The notes beneath the pieces are model-generated. The model saw only the letters and a program-made list of their open reading frames with translations. It was not told where the DNA came from and did not search any database. Positions 34,467 to 42,766 of a stretch of DNA of 64,000 nucleotides are shown in pieces. Origin of the DNA: Bradyrhizobium betae (GTDB taxonomy: Bacteria > Pseudomonadota > Alphaproteobacteria > Rhizobiales > Xanthobacteraceae); NCBI RefSeq assembly GCF_004123905.1, contig NZ_MZXW01000033.1, positions 1 through 64,000 on the forward strand. Direction: 5' to 3'. Made by a program: the position numbers and the translations under genes. The first letter of the stretch is position 1; the number at the start of each line of letters is the position of its first letter.

Positions 34467-35609
34467 TCACGCGGCCTCCTTCTCGACCTGCCGGGCGATG
34501 ATCAGCCGCTGGATCTGGTTGGTGCCTTCATAGATCTGGGCAAGGCGGACATCGCGAAAAATGCGCTCGATGCGGTATTCGCGGGAATAGCCGTTACCGC
34601 CGTGGATCTGGAGTGCGTTGGAGACGTGCTTCATCGCCATGTCGGTGGTAAACAGCTTTGCCTGCGCGGCTTCCTTGGCAATGGGCTCACCGGCATCGTG
34701 CAGGCGCGCGGCGTGATGGATCAGAAGGCGCGCAGCCGCGATGTCGGTCGACATGTCCGCGAGCATGAACTGCACCGCCTGGTAGCCGATGATGGCCTGG
34801 CCGAACTGCTTGCGGTCCTTGGCGTAAGCGGTGGCGTCCTCGAACGCCGCCTGCGCCATGCCGAGCGCCATCGAAGCCATCATCAGCCGGCTGAAGTTGA
34901 AATTGCTCATGGCCATCTTGAAGGCCTGGTTCTCCGGACCCATCACGCTGTCGGCCGGCAACTGCACATCGGAAAACGTGATCTGGCAGTCGTCGAGGCC
35001 GTGCATGCCGAGCAGCTCCTCGTTCTTGCCGCGCGCGATGCCGGGCAGGGTGCCGTCGACGAGCAGACAGGAGATGGCGCGATGGCCCGCATCCGCGCCG
35101 GTGCGCGCGAACACCATGATGCGGTCAGCGACACCGCCGAGCGTCACCCAGGCCTTGGTGCCGTTGAGCCGCCAGCCGTTGCCCTCGCGCACTGCGTTGG
35201 TGCGGATGCCCGCGACGTCTGAGCCATGATCTGGCTCGGACACGGCGGTGGCCGGAATGATGTCGCCGCTGAGAATCTTGGGGATCAGCGCCTTGTGCGC
35301 GTCGGTGCCGTGATGGTCGAAGAACAGCACGGCTTCGACGGGAATAGCAAACGCATTGGCGACCGCGCCGGAGCAGCGCGCCAGCTCCTCCATCGCAATG
35401 CAGGCCGCAATCGCGTCGAGGCCGGCGCCACCGGCGCCTTCGCGCAGGCAGATCCCGAACAGGCCGAGATCGGCCATGCCCTTGTAGAGGGTGCGGTCAA
35501 ACCGGTCCTCGCGGTCGATCGCGGCGGCGCGCGGCAGGATCTCCGCTTCCGCGAAGCGGCGGGCGGTCTCGCGCAGGGCTTTCTGGTCTTGGCTATAGAA
35601 ACGATCCAT
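34467..35609 (-). CDS. Acyl-CoA dehydrogenase
   Basis: 380 residues with the full ACAD layout: N-terminal helical domain, TAVSEPDHGSDVAGI and AWVTLGGVADRIMVFAR in the flavin-binding centre, then RKQFGQAIIGYQAVQFMLAD. The catalytic base glutamate is present in IYEGTNQIQR near the C-terminus. It forms a double bond in an acyl-CoA and passes electrons to ETF. It lies between the tautomerase and CoA-transferase genes in the LacI left arm. Confidence 0.92.
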   Translation of the reverse strand: MDRFYSQDQKALRETARRFAEAEILPRAAAIDREDRFDRTLYKGMADLGLFGICLREGAGGAGLDAIAACIAMEELARCSGAVANAFAIPVEAVLFFDHHGTDAHKALIPKILSGDIIPATAVSEPDHGSDVAGIRTNAVREGNGWRLNGTKAWVTLGGVADRIMVFARTGADAGHRAISCLLVDGTLPGIARGKNEELLGMHGLDDCQITFSDVQLPADSVMGPENQAFKMAMSNFNFSRLMMASMALGMAQAAFEDATAYAKDRKQFGQAIIGYQAVQFMLADMSTDIAAARLLIHHAARLHDAGEPIAKEAAQAKLFTTDMAMKHVSNALQIHGGNGYSREYRIERIFRDVRLAQIYEGTNQIQRLIIARQVEKEAA

Positions 35610-35624
35610 GGCGTGCGGCTCCCG

Positions 35625-35993
35625 TCAGTCGCTGGCGAGCTTGGAATCGTGTGACACCTCGCTCTTGTCGCGATCGCAGAAATAGACCGCGACGTCGTCG
35701 CCGGGCACGCCATAGGCGGTGCAGACGCCGCGGGTCAGCGCGATGGCCGCGGCGCGTCGCTCGGGCTCGGTACGACGGAACGCGTGGACCTTGAGCAGGA
35801 TGCGTTGGCCGGTCGCTTGAGCGCCGAAGACGCCGGCATGGGCATAATCGTCGGCCGCGATCGGCAGGAAATAGAGTGTGACGGTGTCGGCGGTGACGCC
35901 GAACGCCGACATCAGGCCGTCGGTGACGGACCTCGCCAGTGCGGCCTTGCGTTGGGATGGAACTTGTGGGGCGAGCACCTCGACATAGGGCAT
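35625..35993 (-). CDS. Tautomerase-superfamily protein with two fused units
   Basis: 122 residues starting MPYVEVLAP, so Pro-1, the catalytic amine of 4-oxalocrotonate tautomerase relatives, is present. The chain holds two beta-alpha-beta units: residues 2-60 and a second (RILLKVHAFRRTEPERRAAA) without an N-terminal proline, as in cis-CaaD/MSAD-size members. It could tautomerise, hydrate or decarboxylate an enol acid. Three bases separate it from the LacI gene stop. Confidence 0.7.
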   Translation of the reverse strand: MPYVEVLAPQVPSQRKAALARSVTDGLMSAFGVTADTVTLYFLPIAADDYAHAGVFGAQATGQRILLKVHAFRRTEPERRAAAIALTRGVCTAYGVPGDDVAVYFCDRDKSEVSHDSKLASD

Positions 35994-35996
35994 CGA

Positions 35997-37067
35997 TCAG
36001 ACCTTCGCGGGCTTGGCCGCAGACGATTTGGATTTTGGGGATTTCGGCTTGCTGGCGGCATCGATCCGGCGGCAAGAATCGCGCTGCACCAGCCGGGCGC
36101 CGACGCGATATTCGCGCACGCCGTCATTGCCGTTGCCTTTCGCATCCATGCGATGCAGCAGCCGGTCGACCGCGAGATTGGCGAGATCGCGCGCGCCGTT
36201 GTCGACGATGCTGATCGCCGGGCGATGCCATTCGAACCAGGGCATGTCCTCGTAGCAGAGCAGCGAGAGATCGTCGGGGATCGCGATGTTCCGTTCCGCA
36301 ATCACGCGCAGCGCGCCGAGCGTCGCCTCGTGATTGGCGACGAAGATCGCGCTGGGCGGGCGGGGGAGATCGAGCAGCTTGCGGCAGCAGCTCGCACCGG
36401 TCTCGGGCACGAAATGGCCGGCATGAATTAATGTGTCGTCCTTGGCGATGCCGGCCTCACGCAGCGCGCGGACATAGCCGGACAGGCGTTCGCGGCCTGA
36501 CGTGGTATCCTGACGGCCGACGATCAGCCCGATGCGCTTGTGTCCGAGCTCGATCAGATGGCGCGTGCCGAGATAGGCGCCTTGCGGATCGTCGGCGAGC
36601 ACGGTTTCGAGGTCGGTCGCGTCATCGCGACGCACGAGGCAGACGATCGGGACGTCTTTCGCCAAGGTCTTGAGCTGCGCACCATTCTTTCCCGTCGGCA
36701 CGACGATCAGCCCGTCGATGCGGTGGTCGACCAGCGTGGTCAGCGTGTCGCTCTCCTGTTGCGCGTCGTCGCCTCCGATGCACAGCAGCATCTGATAGTT
36801 CAGCGCCTTCAGGCGCGCCTGCACCACTTCGGCCATCACCTGGAACGAGGCGTTGGTGAGATTGTGCACGAGGAGGGCCACGAGCCGCGACTGCCCGGTC
36901 TTCAGGCCGCGCGCGATCGGGTTCGGTCGATAGCCGAGCTCGCGCGCGATGCGCGTCAGGCGCTGCTGCGTGCGCTCGCTCGTCAGCCCGGTTCCCGTCA
37001 GCGCGCGGGACGCCGTACTGACCGAAACGCGGGCCGCCTGTGCCACATCTTTGAGCGTGACGCTCAT
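35997..37067 (-). CDS. LacI-family repressor of the CoA-catabolic divergon
   Basis: 356 residues. The DNA-binding headpiece reads LKDVAQAARVSVSTASRAL with the hinge helix PNPIARGLKTGQSRLVAL. The sugar-binding-like core follows (LIVHAGHFVPETG and LLCYEDMPWFEWHRPAISIV). The C-terminal tail is lysine-rich (KPKSPKSKSSAAKPAKV), an unusual extension. Two matching operators lie just upstream, so it most likely represses both its own operon and the right arm until a metabolite binds. Confidence 0.92.
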   Translation of the reverse strand: MSVTLKDVAQAARVSVSTASRALTGTGLTSERTQQRLTRIARELGYRPNPIARGLKTGQSRLVALLVHNLTNASFQVMAEVVQARLKALNYQMLLCIGGDDAQQESDTLTTLVDHRIDGLIVVPTGKNGAQLKTLAKDVPIVCLVRRDDATDLETVLADDPQGAYLGTRHLIELGHKRIGLIVGRQDTTSGRERLSGYVRALREAGIAKDDTLIHAGHFVPETGASCCRKLLDLPRPPSAIFVANHEATLGALRVIAERNIAIPDDLSLLCYEDMPWFEWHRPAISIVDNGARDLANLAVDRLLHRMDAKGNGNDGVREYRVGARLVQRDSCRRIDAASKPKSPKSKSSAAKPAKV

Positions 37068-37084
37068 CCAACCTGCCGATAGAC

Positions 37085-37098
37085 TGCAAACGATTGCA
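37085..37098. promoter_or_regulatory. LacI-family operator, left copy
   Basis: TGCAAACGATTGCA, a near-palindrome of the LacI/GalR operator type with central CG. It lies 18 bases upstream of the lacI-family start codon and is the exact reverse complement of the second copy. Confidence 0.82.
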
Positions 37099-37170
37099 AA
37101 AAGCTAAGAGCTAATTCCACGCGGATCAAGCTCAAAAAATGGATGGTGTTGCCCAATGCAGAGCCAGTTC

Positions 37171-37184
37171 TGCAATCGTTTGCA
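37171..37184. promoter_or_regulatory. LacI-family operator, right copy
   Basis: TGCAATCGTTTGCA, the exact reverse complement of the site at 37085-37098. The centres are 86 bases apart, near eight helical turns, which would allow looping by a tetramer. It lies 69 bases ahead of the right-arm start codon at 37254. Confidence 0.82.
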
Positions 37185-37253
37185 TCAATGTTGCGGATAT
37201 TCCGCAGGCGGCCGCCATCGCCTGAATTCAACCGATTACCGGGCTGTTCCCTG

Positions 37254-38159
37254 ATGAAGACGTTCCGCGGCACCTACACCGTCATGATTACCCCGTTCAC
37301 GGCAGCCGGCGAGATCGATGTCGCGGCCCTCCGTGCCTTCGTCGACTGGCAGATTGCCGAAGGCATTCACGGACTGATCCCGCTCGGCTCCACCGGCGAG
37401 TTCCTGTCGCTGGACGATGACGAGAAGGCGCTGGTCGCCGAAATCGTCATCACTCAGGCCGCGGGACGCGTGCCCGTGCTGATCGGCACCGGCGCGGAGG
37501 ATACGCGCGAGGTGGTGCGCCTCAGCCGCCGTGCCGAAAAGCTGGGCGCCGACGGCGTCATGATCATCCCGCCGTTCTATTCGACGCCGACCGACGATGA
37601 GCTCGTCCATCATTACAAGACGGTGGCGGATGCGATCGCGCTGCCGATCATGGTCTACAACAATCCGGCGACCGCCAATGTCGATCTCAAGCCACAGTTG
37701 GTGGCGCGCATCGCCGAGATCGACAACTGTCTCTATATCAAGGAGTCGACGCTGGAGGTGACGCGGGTGCGCGACATCATCCGGCTCTGCGGCGACAGGA
37801 TGACCGTGTTCGGCGGCATCCTCGGCTTCGAATCCTTCGTCGAAGGGGCGCAGGGCTGGGTGGCGGTCGCCTCCAATGTGGTGCCGGCGGAGATGGCGCG
37901 CATCTTCAGCCTGGTTGCTGATCAGGGTGCGATCAAAGAGGCGCGCGAGCTTTATCTCAAATATCTGCCCGTGATCGAATTCGTTGGCGGTCAGGCCTAT
38001 GTCGCTGGCAGCAAGGCGCTGCTCGGCCACATGGGCTTTGCGGTCGGCCATCCGCGTCCGCCGCGGCTGCCGTTGCCAGCGGCGCAGGATGCTGCTGCAC
38101 GCGCCCTGGTCAAGGCGTTCGATCTGGCGTGGCGCAGTGCGCCAATTGCGGCTGCCTAA
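37254..38159 (+). CDS. DapA/NAL-superfamily lyase 1
   Basis: 301 residues starting MKTFRGTYTVMITPFTAAGE; an upstream in-frame ATG at 37143 would run through the operator and is rejected. The (beta/alpha)8 barrel has GSTGEF near residues 45-50, YNNPAT with the active-site tyrosine, and the Schiff-base lysine in LYIKEST. These match the N-acetylneuraminate lyase/dihydrodipicolinate synthase superfamily, acting on 2-oxo acids by aldol addition or cleavage. As first gene of a LacI-regulated catabolic operon it is unlikely to serve lysine synthesis. Confidence 0.85.
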   Translation: MKTFRGTYTVMITPFTAAGEIDVAALRAFVDWQIAEGIHGLIPLGSTGEFLSLDDDEKALVAEIVITQAAGRVPVLIGTGAEDTREVVRLSRRAEKLGADGVMIIPPFYSTPTDDELVHHYKTVADAIALPIMVYNNPATANVDLKPQLVARIAEIDNCLYIKESTLEVTRVRDIIRLCGDRMTVFGGILGFESFVEGAQGWVAVASNVVPAEMARIFSLVADQGAIKEARELYLKYLPVIEFVGGQAYVAGSKALLGHMGFAVGHPRPPRLPLPAAQDAAARALVKAFDLAWRSAPIAAA

Positions 38160-38174
38160 ATTGGATGTGAACGG

Positions 38175-39365
38175 ATGAACCTGCTCGACGGCGTCAAGAT
38201 CCTCAGCTTCAATCACTACCTCGCGGGACCACTGGCCGCTCAGACGCTCGCCGATCTCGGCGCCGACGTCATCGCGGTTGAGCCGATCGAGGGCGCGTTT
38301 CAGCGCAACTGGGCGGTCGCCAATCATTTCGTCGCGGGCGACAGCGTCAATCATCTGGCCACCGGGCGCAACAAGCGCAGCATCGCCGTCGACCTCAAGC
38401 ATCCCGACGGCATCGCCGTCGTGAAGAAGCTGGTCGCGTCCTCCGATGTCGTGATGGAGAATTTCCGGCCGGGCACCATGGCCAAGCTGGGGCTCGGTTA
38501 CGACACGCTGAAGGCCATCAATCCGGGCCTGATCTATGCGGTTGCTACCGGCTTCGGATCGGACGGTCCCTACAAGGATCGTCCGGGTCAGGACCTGCTG
38601 CTCCAGGCGATGTCGGGGCTTGCGATGCGAACGGGACGCGCAGATGGCGAGCCGACGGCGGTCGGCGCCGTCATCGTCGACCAGCACGCGGCCTCACTCT
38701 ATGCCATGAGCATTCTCGCCGCGTTGTTCGCCCGGACGAAGACAGGCAAGGGACGGCTCGTCGAGGTCAACCTCTATCAAGCGGCGCTCGATCTCCAGGT
38801 CGAGCCGCTGACAGCCTGGCTGAACGGCGCGCCGTCGCCGACGTCGCGCGGTCCGGCCGGCATCGCCGCCTGGTTCAGCCCCGGACCTTACGGCGTTCAC
38901 GCCACAGCGGACGGTCATATGGCGATCTCCATGGCCGCGCCCAAGGCGCTGGCGGTCGCGTTCGACAGCGAGGAGCTGAAGCAGTTTGGGGAGAGCGACA
39001 GTTTTTCGAAGCGTGAGGAGATCACGCGGATCGTCGCGGCCAAGCTGAAGCAGAAGTCGACCGCCGATTGGTTGCCCTCGCTTGAGGCCGCGAAGGTCTG
39101 GCACGCGCCGGTGCAGGACTATCGCGATCTCGTATCCGATCCCCAGCTCAACCATCTCGGCGTGTTCAAGAGCGCCGAGAGCGCAGGCGGCGCGCCCATC
39201 CGCATGGTCGCGCATCCCGCCCGCTATGACGGCCAGACGCCCGAGGTGCGGCTGGTGCCGCAGCGGCTCGGCGCGCAGACCCGCGAGGTGCTCGGCGAGA
39301 TCGGCTACGGTGCCACCGACATCGACGCGATGATCGCCGGCAAGGCTGTCGGAGTGGCGCGATGA
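38175..39365 (+). CDS. CaiB/BaiF family III CoA-transferase
   Basis: 396 residues. N-terminal LADLGADVIAVEPIEGAF and NKRSIAVDLKHPDG, and the catalytic aspartate in GQDLLLQAMSGLAMRTGR, define family III. It transfers CoA between a donor thioester and the pathway acid. It begins 15 bases after the lyase stop and ends in an ATGA overlap with the acyl-CoA dehydrogenase gene. Confidence 0.92.
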   Translation: MNLLDGVKILSFNHYLAGPLAAQTLADLGADVIAVEPIEGAFQRNWAVANHFVAGDSVNHLATGRNKRSIAVDLKHPDGIAVVKKLVASSDVVMENFRPGTMAKLGLGYDTLKAINPGLIYAVATGFGSDGPYKDRPGQDLLLQAMSGLAMRTGRADGEPTAVGAVIVDQHAASLYAMSILAALFARTKTGKGRLVEVNLYQAALDLQVEPLTAWLNGAPSPTSRGPAGIAAWFSPGPYGVHATADGHMAISMAAPKALAVAFDSEELKQFGESDSFSKREEITRIVAAKLKQKSTADWLPSLEAAKVWHAPVQDYRDLVSDPQLNHLGVFKSAESAGGAPIRMVAHPARYDGQTPEVRLVPQRLGAQTREVLGEIGYGATDIDAMIAGKAVGVAR

Positions 39366-40525
39366 TCGATTTCTCAATCCCAGAGGATACGCGCCTGCTG
39401 ATCGACACCGTCCGCCGCTTCGTCGAGACGGAGGTGCAACCGCTCGAAGAAATCGTGGAGCAGACGGCCACGGTGCCAGCCGACAAGCTGGCGGTGACCA
39501 AGGCCGAGGCCCAAAAACTCGGCCTTTACGCGATGAACATGCCGGCGGATGTCGGCGGTGGCGGGCTGTCCTGTATCGAGCATTGTCTCGTCGAGGAAGA
39601 GTTCGGCAAGACCTCCGATGCGCTGATCCGCCGCGTGTTCGGCCAGGTCTATCCGATGCTGATGGCCTGCAAGGGCGACCAGGTCGAGCGTTATCTGCTG
39701 CCGACGGTGAAGGGCGACAAGATCTGCGCGATGGCGATCACCGAGCCGGGCGCCGGCTCCGATGCGGCGTCGATCAGCACCACGGCTCACCTTGACGGCG
39801 ACGAATGGGTGCTCAACGGCACCAAGCATTTCATCAGCGACGGCGACATCGCCGACTACGTGATCCTGATGGCGCTGACCGACAAGGACAAGCGGGCGCG
39901 CGGCGGCATCACGCTGTTCCTGGTCGATCGTGGCACGCCCGGCTTCAAGGTCGCGCGCACCCAGCCAATGATGGGCCATCGCGGCTACGGCCATGCCGAG
40001 CTGAGTTTCGAGGATTGCCGCATTCCGAAGGCGGCCGTGCTCGGCGAGGTCGGCGGCGGCTTCAAACTGATCATGCAGAGTGTGCTCCAGATCCGGCTTG
40101 CCCATATCGGCGCGCGCGCCGTCGGCATGGCGCAGCGCGCGCTCGAAATGATGCGCAAGCACGCCGGCGAGCGGCGCCAGTTCGGCCAGCTGATCGGCGA
40201 TTTTCAGATGGTGCAGAAGCTGATTGCCGATTCCGCAACCGAAATCTTCGGCGTCAAGATGATGGTGATGAACGCCGCCTGGGACATCGATCAGGGCCGG
40301 GATGCGCGCGACAAGGTTTCGATGATCAAGGTCGCGGCGTCCGAGATGCAGGGCCGCGTGGTCGACCGTGCCATCCAGGTGTTCGGCGGCATGGGCTTCA
40401 GCAAGGATTTGCCGCTGGAGCGCATGTATCGCGATGCGCGCGTCACCCGCATCTATGACGGCACCTCCGAAATCCACCGCATGCTGGTTGCGCGCAGCAC
40501 CATCAAGAACGGCTTGCAGCTCTAG
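39362..40525 (+). CDS. Acyl-CoA dehydrogenase with Asp at the catalytic-base site
   Basis: 387 residues with complete ACAD domains: AMAITEPGAGSDAASI, KHFISDGDIADYVILMA and RRQFGQLIGDFQMVQKLIAD. The C-terminal signature reads RIYDGTSEIHRM, so aspartate occupies the usual glutamate position, as in the ACAD10/11-like and related branches. It would act on the CoA ester made by the preceding transferase. Co-transcribed (ATGA start). Confidence 0.9.
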   Translation: MIDFSIPEDTRLLIDTVRRFVETEVQPLEEIVEQTATVPADKLAVTKAEAQKLGLYAMNMPADVGGGGLSCIEHCLVEEEFGKTSDALIRRVFGQVYPMLMACKGDQVERYLLPTVKGDKICAMAITEPGAGSDAASISTTAHLDGDEWVLNGTKHFISDGDIADYVILMALTDKDKRARGGITLFLVDRGTPGFKVARTQPMMGHRGYGHAELSFEDCRIPKAAVLGEVGGGFKLIMQSVLQIRLAHIGARAVGMAQRALEMMRKHAGERRQFGQLIGDFQMVQKLIADSATEIFGVKMMVMNAAWDIDQGRDARDKVSMIKVAASEMQGRVVDRAIQVFGGMGFSKDLPLERMYRDARVTRIYDGTSEIHRMLVARSTIKNGLQL

Positions 40526-40535
40526 GGAACGACCG

Positions 40536-40943
40536 ATGTCTCACGCACCTCTCAAGCCCGGCGCCGCCTTTGCCTTCCGCAAGACCATGACGGTGGCCGA
40601 GCAGGCCATGTTCACCGGCATCAGTGGCAATCTCGGCGGTCTCTATGTCGATGCTATCAGGGCCAAAAAGGCCGGCGCCTCCAACATGGTCGCCTTCGAG
40701 CTCGCGGTCGGAGGTCTCGCCACGACGTGCCTCAGCCAGCTCGGCGGGCCGACCCGGCGGATCGGCAGCATCGTGCTGAATTTCGCCGCGCCCGTGATCG
40801 TCGGCGATTCCGTCGAGGCCAAGGCCGAGATCGTCTCGGTTGCGGGCGAGGAGGCGGTCTGCCGCGTGACCTGCACCTTGTCGCCTTCGGACGTGACCGT
40901 GGTGGACGGCACCGCAACGCTCGTTCCCTTCGCGCTGGGCTGA
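40536..40943 (+). CDS. Hot-dog fold (MaoC-like) protein 1
   Basis: 135 residues beginning MSHAPLKPGAAFAFRKTMT. The sequence follows MaoC-like proteins (FTGISGNLGGLYVDAI, GGLATTCLSQLGGP) but the conserved Asp/His pair of the hydratase motif is not clear: GNLGGLYVD replaces GD.NP.H. It may be a non-catalytic partner of the next MaoC protein or have another hot-dog activity. Ten bases after the dehydrogenase stop. Confidence 0.72.
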   Translation: MSHAPLKPGAAFAFRKTMTVAEQAMFTGISGNLGGLYVDAIRAKKAGASNMVAFELAVGGLATTCLSQLGGPTRRIGSIVLNFAAPVIVGDSVEAKAEIVSVAGEEAVCRVTCTLSPSDVTVVDGTATLVPFALG

Positions 40944-40946
40944 GCC

Positions 40947-41378
40947 ATGTACGAGTCAAAATCCTTCGACGATCTCAGGGTGAACGACAGGGTCAGCCTG
41001 AGCAAGACCATCACCGAGGCGGACGGCGCGCTCTACATCGCCGCGACCGGCGATTTCGGCCCGGTTCATGTCGACGATGTCTATGCCGGCGCGACGCGCT
41101 TCGGCCGCAGGCTGGCGCCGGGGATCATGGTCGCGGGGCTCTGCACCAGCATCCTCACCAGCGAGCTGGTCGGCACCATCGGCGTGTCGGTGGAGGACCG
41201 GTTCTGGTTCACTGGTCCCGTGTTCTACGGCGACACGCTCACCTTCGACGTCTGGATCGCCGAGCAGCACGACGAGACCCGCACCATCATCTGGGAAGCG
41301 AGTGCCCGCAACGAGGGCGGCCTCGAAGTGTTGAAAGCGCGTGCGAGCCTGAAATTCCCGCGGCGCAAACTGTCATGA
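40947..41378 (+). CDS. MaoC-family dehydratase 2
   Basis: 143 residues. TEADGALYIAATGDFGPVHVDDVYA carries the expected Asp and His of the hydratase motif (split here as ATGDFGPVHVD), followed by LAPGIMVAGLCTSIL. It sits three bases after hot-dog protein 1, and together they may form a heterodimeric hydratase. Ends in an ATGA overlap with the next lyase gene. Confidence 0.85.
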   Translation: MYESKSFDDLRVNDRVSLSKTITEADGALYIAATGDFGPVHVDDVYAGATRFGRRLAPGIMVAGLCTSILTSELVGTIGVSVEDRFWFTGPVFYGDTLTFDVWIAEQHDETRTIIWEASARNEGGLEVLKARASLKFPRRKLS

Positions 41379-42328
41379 GCAAGCCGATGAAGAAAGCTGA
41401 CTTGCGCGGCGTCACGGTCGCAACCGTGCTGCCCTTCAGGGACGACAGCTCGATCGATTGGGACGGCTATGCCCGCGTGCTCGACTATTGCGCCTGTCCG
41501 GATGGAATTGCGGCGGTGTTCGTCAACGGACATGCCGGCGAGGGCGGATCGCTCTCGGATGACGAGCGTCAGGCGGTGATCTCGCGGACGCGCCGGCAGA
41601 TCGGCGGCAAGCCGCTGCTGTCAGGCATCATCGCGCATTCCACCGCCGAGGCGATCCATCAGGCGCAGCTCGCCGAGGCTGCCGGGGCCGATTGCGCGGT
41701 GTTGTTTCCACCGGCGCCGCTCGGCGGCGGTGCATCCGCGACCTCGCGCGCGCCGGTGGCCTTCGTGCAGGCGGTCAGCTCCGCGATCGGAATTCCGGTG
41801 TCGATCTTCCAGTATCCGCTGGCGTCCGGCTCCGGCTATTCGCCGGAAACGCTGGCGAAGATCGCGGCGCTGGACAGCGTCATCGCCATCAAGGAAGGCA
41901 GCGACACCATGCTGGCCTATGATGAGAACCGCCGGGCGGTGAAGCAGGCCGATCCCTCCGTCGCGATCCTGCCGTCGAACTTCAACTGGTTCCTGCCGCA
42001 GCTCGCCGTCGGCGGCGACGGCATACTGTCCGGCCTTGTCAGCCTCGCGCCGGACCTGTTCATCGCGCTGTGGCAGGCATCGCTCGCCGACGATCTCAAG
42101 GCGATGCGTGCCGTCAACGAGCGGCTCTATCCGATCGTCCGCGTCATCTACGGGCCGGCGCCGATCATGGACATGCATACGCGCATGAAGGTCGGGCTCA
42201 GGGCGCTTGGCCTGATCCGCAACGCCGATCCGCGGCCACCGCTGCTGCCGGTCCTTCCCGCGCTGTGCGAGGCCATTGCAACGACCGTCGGCGCGGCGCG
42301 CGCCGCCGGCGACATCCGTCTGGCGTGA
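41375..42328 (+). CDS. DapA/NAL-superfamily lyase 2
   Basis: 317 residues from the ATG at 41375 (ATGA overlap). The barrel motif reads VNGHAGEGGSLSD instead of GSTGE; the lysine is in AIKEGSDTM; the tyrosine site reads IFQYPLASGSGY. These changes point to a substrate different from lyase 1 and shared with lyase 3, which also has NGHAGE. A 2-oxo acid aldolase or hydratase role is likely. Confidence 0.85.
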   Translation: MSKPMKKADLRGVTVATVLPFRDDSSIDWDGYARVLDYCACPDGIAAVFVNGHAGEGGSLSDDERQAVISRTRRQIGGKPLLSGIIAHSTAEAIHQAQLAEAAGADCAVLFPPAPLGGGASATSRAPVAFVQAVSSAIGIPVSIFQYPLASGSGYSPETLAKIAALDSVIAIKEGSDTMLAYDENRRAVKQADPSVAILPSNFNWFLPQLAVGGDGILSGLVSLAPDLFIALWQASLADDLKAMRAVNERLYPIVRVIYGPAPIMDMHTRMKVGLRALGLIRNADPRPPLLPVLPALCEAIATTVGAARAAGDIRLA

Positions 42329-42339
42329 GGCGCGAGCCC

Positions 42340-42642
42340 ATGACCGACGAAGCCTTCATCCACATCGTGCGGGTCGACATCGACCCCGAGCACGAAGCTG
42401 CGTTCAACGCCTGGTACGAGCAGAGGCATTTTCCCGATCTGCTCGCCTGTCCCGGCTGGTTGTCGGCAAAGCGCTTCGTCTCGGTCGGCGACGGGCCGAA
42501 ATACGCGGCCATGTACGAGGTCGCGGGACGCTGGGCGTTCGAGACGCCGGAGTTTTTGAAAGTGAAGGGATTCGGCCCGTTCGAATCCCTCGTGAAGAAT
42601 TTCATGCGCATCCAGCTCAGGCCGATGTCGGGACCGGCTTGA
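42340..42642 (+). CDS. Small dimeric alpha-beta-barrel protein
   Basis: 100 residues starting MTDEAFIHIVRVDIDPEHEA, then FNAWYEQRHFPDLLACPGW. This matches EthD/DUF4286-like ferredoxin-fold dimeric barrels, often found as small accessory enzymes in degradation operons. No catalytic residues are certain. It closes the enzyme block before the transporter genes. Confidence 0.65.
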   Translation: MTDEAFIHIVRVDIDPEHEAAFNAWYEQRHFPDLLACPGWLSAKRFVSVGDGPKYAAMYEVAGRWAFETPEFLKVKGFGPFESLVKNFMRIQLRPMSGPA

Positions 42643-42766
42643 AGCGGGACAAAGACGGTGCTGCCTGCCGTGTCGCGAGATCCGGTCGGCGGCATCCAAG
42701 AAACGTCGAGGGGGAATCCCGGGCGAGGGACTGCATCGGTCATTGGCGTCTTACTGGAGGTAAAGA

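Noticed and set aside
40727..41374. N-terminal extension of lyase 2 through the MaoC genes
   Set aside because: The in-frame upstream stretch is the shadow of the two hot-dog genes; the ATG at 41375 overlaps the previous stop as in neighbouring genes.
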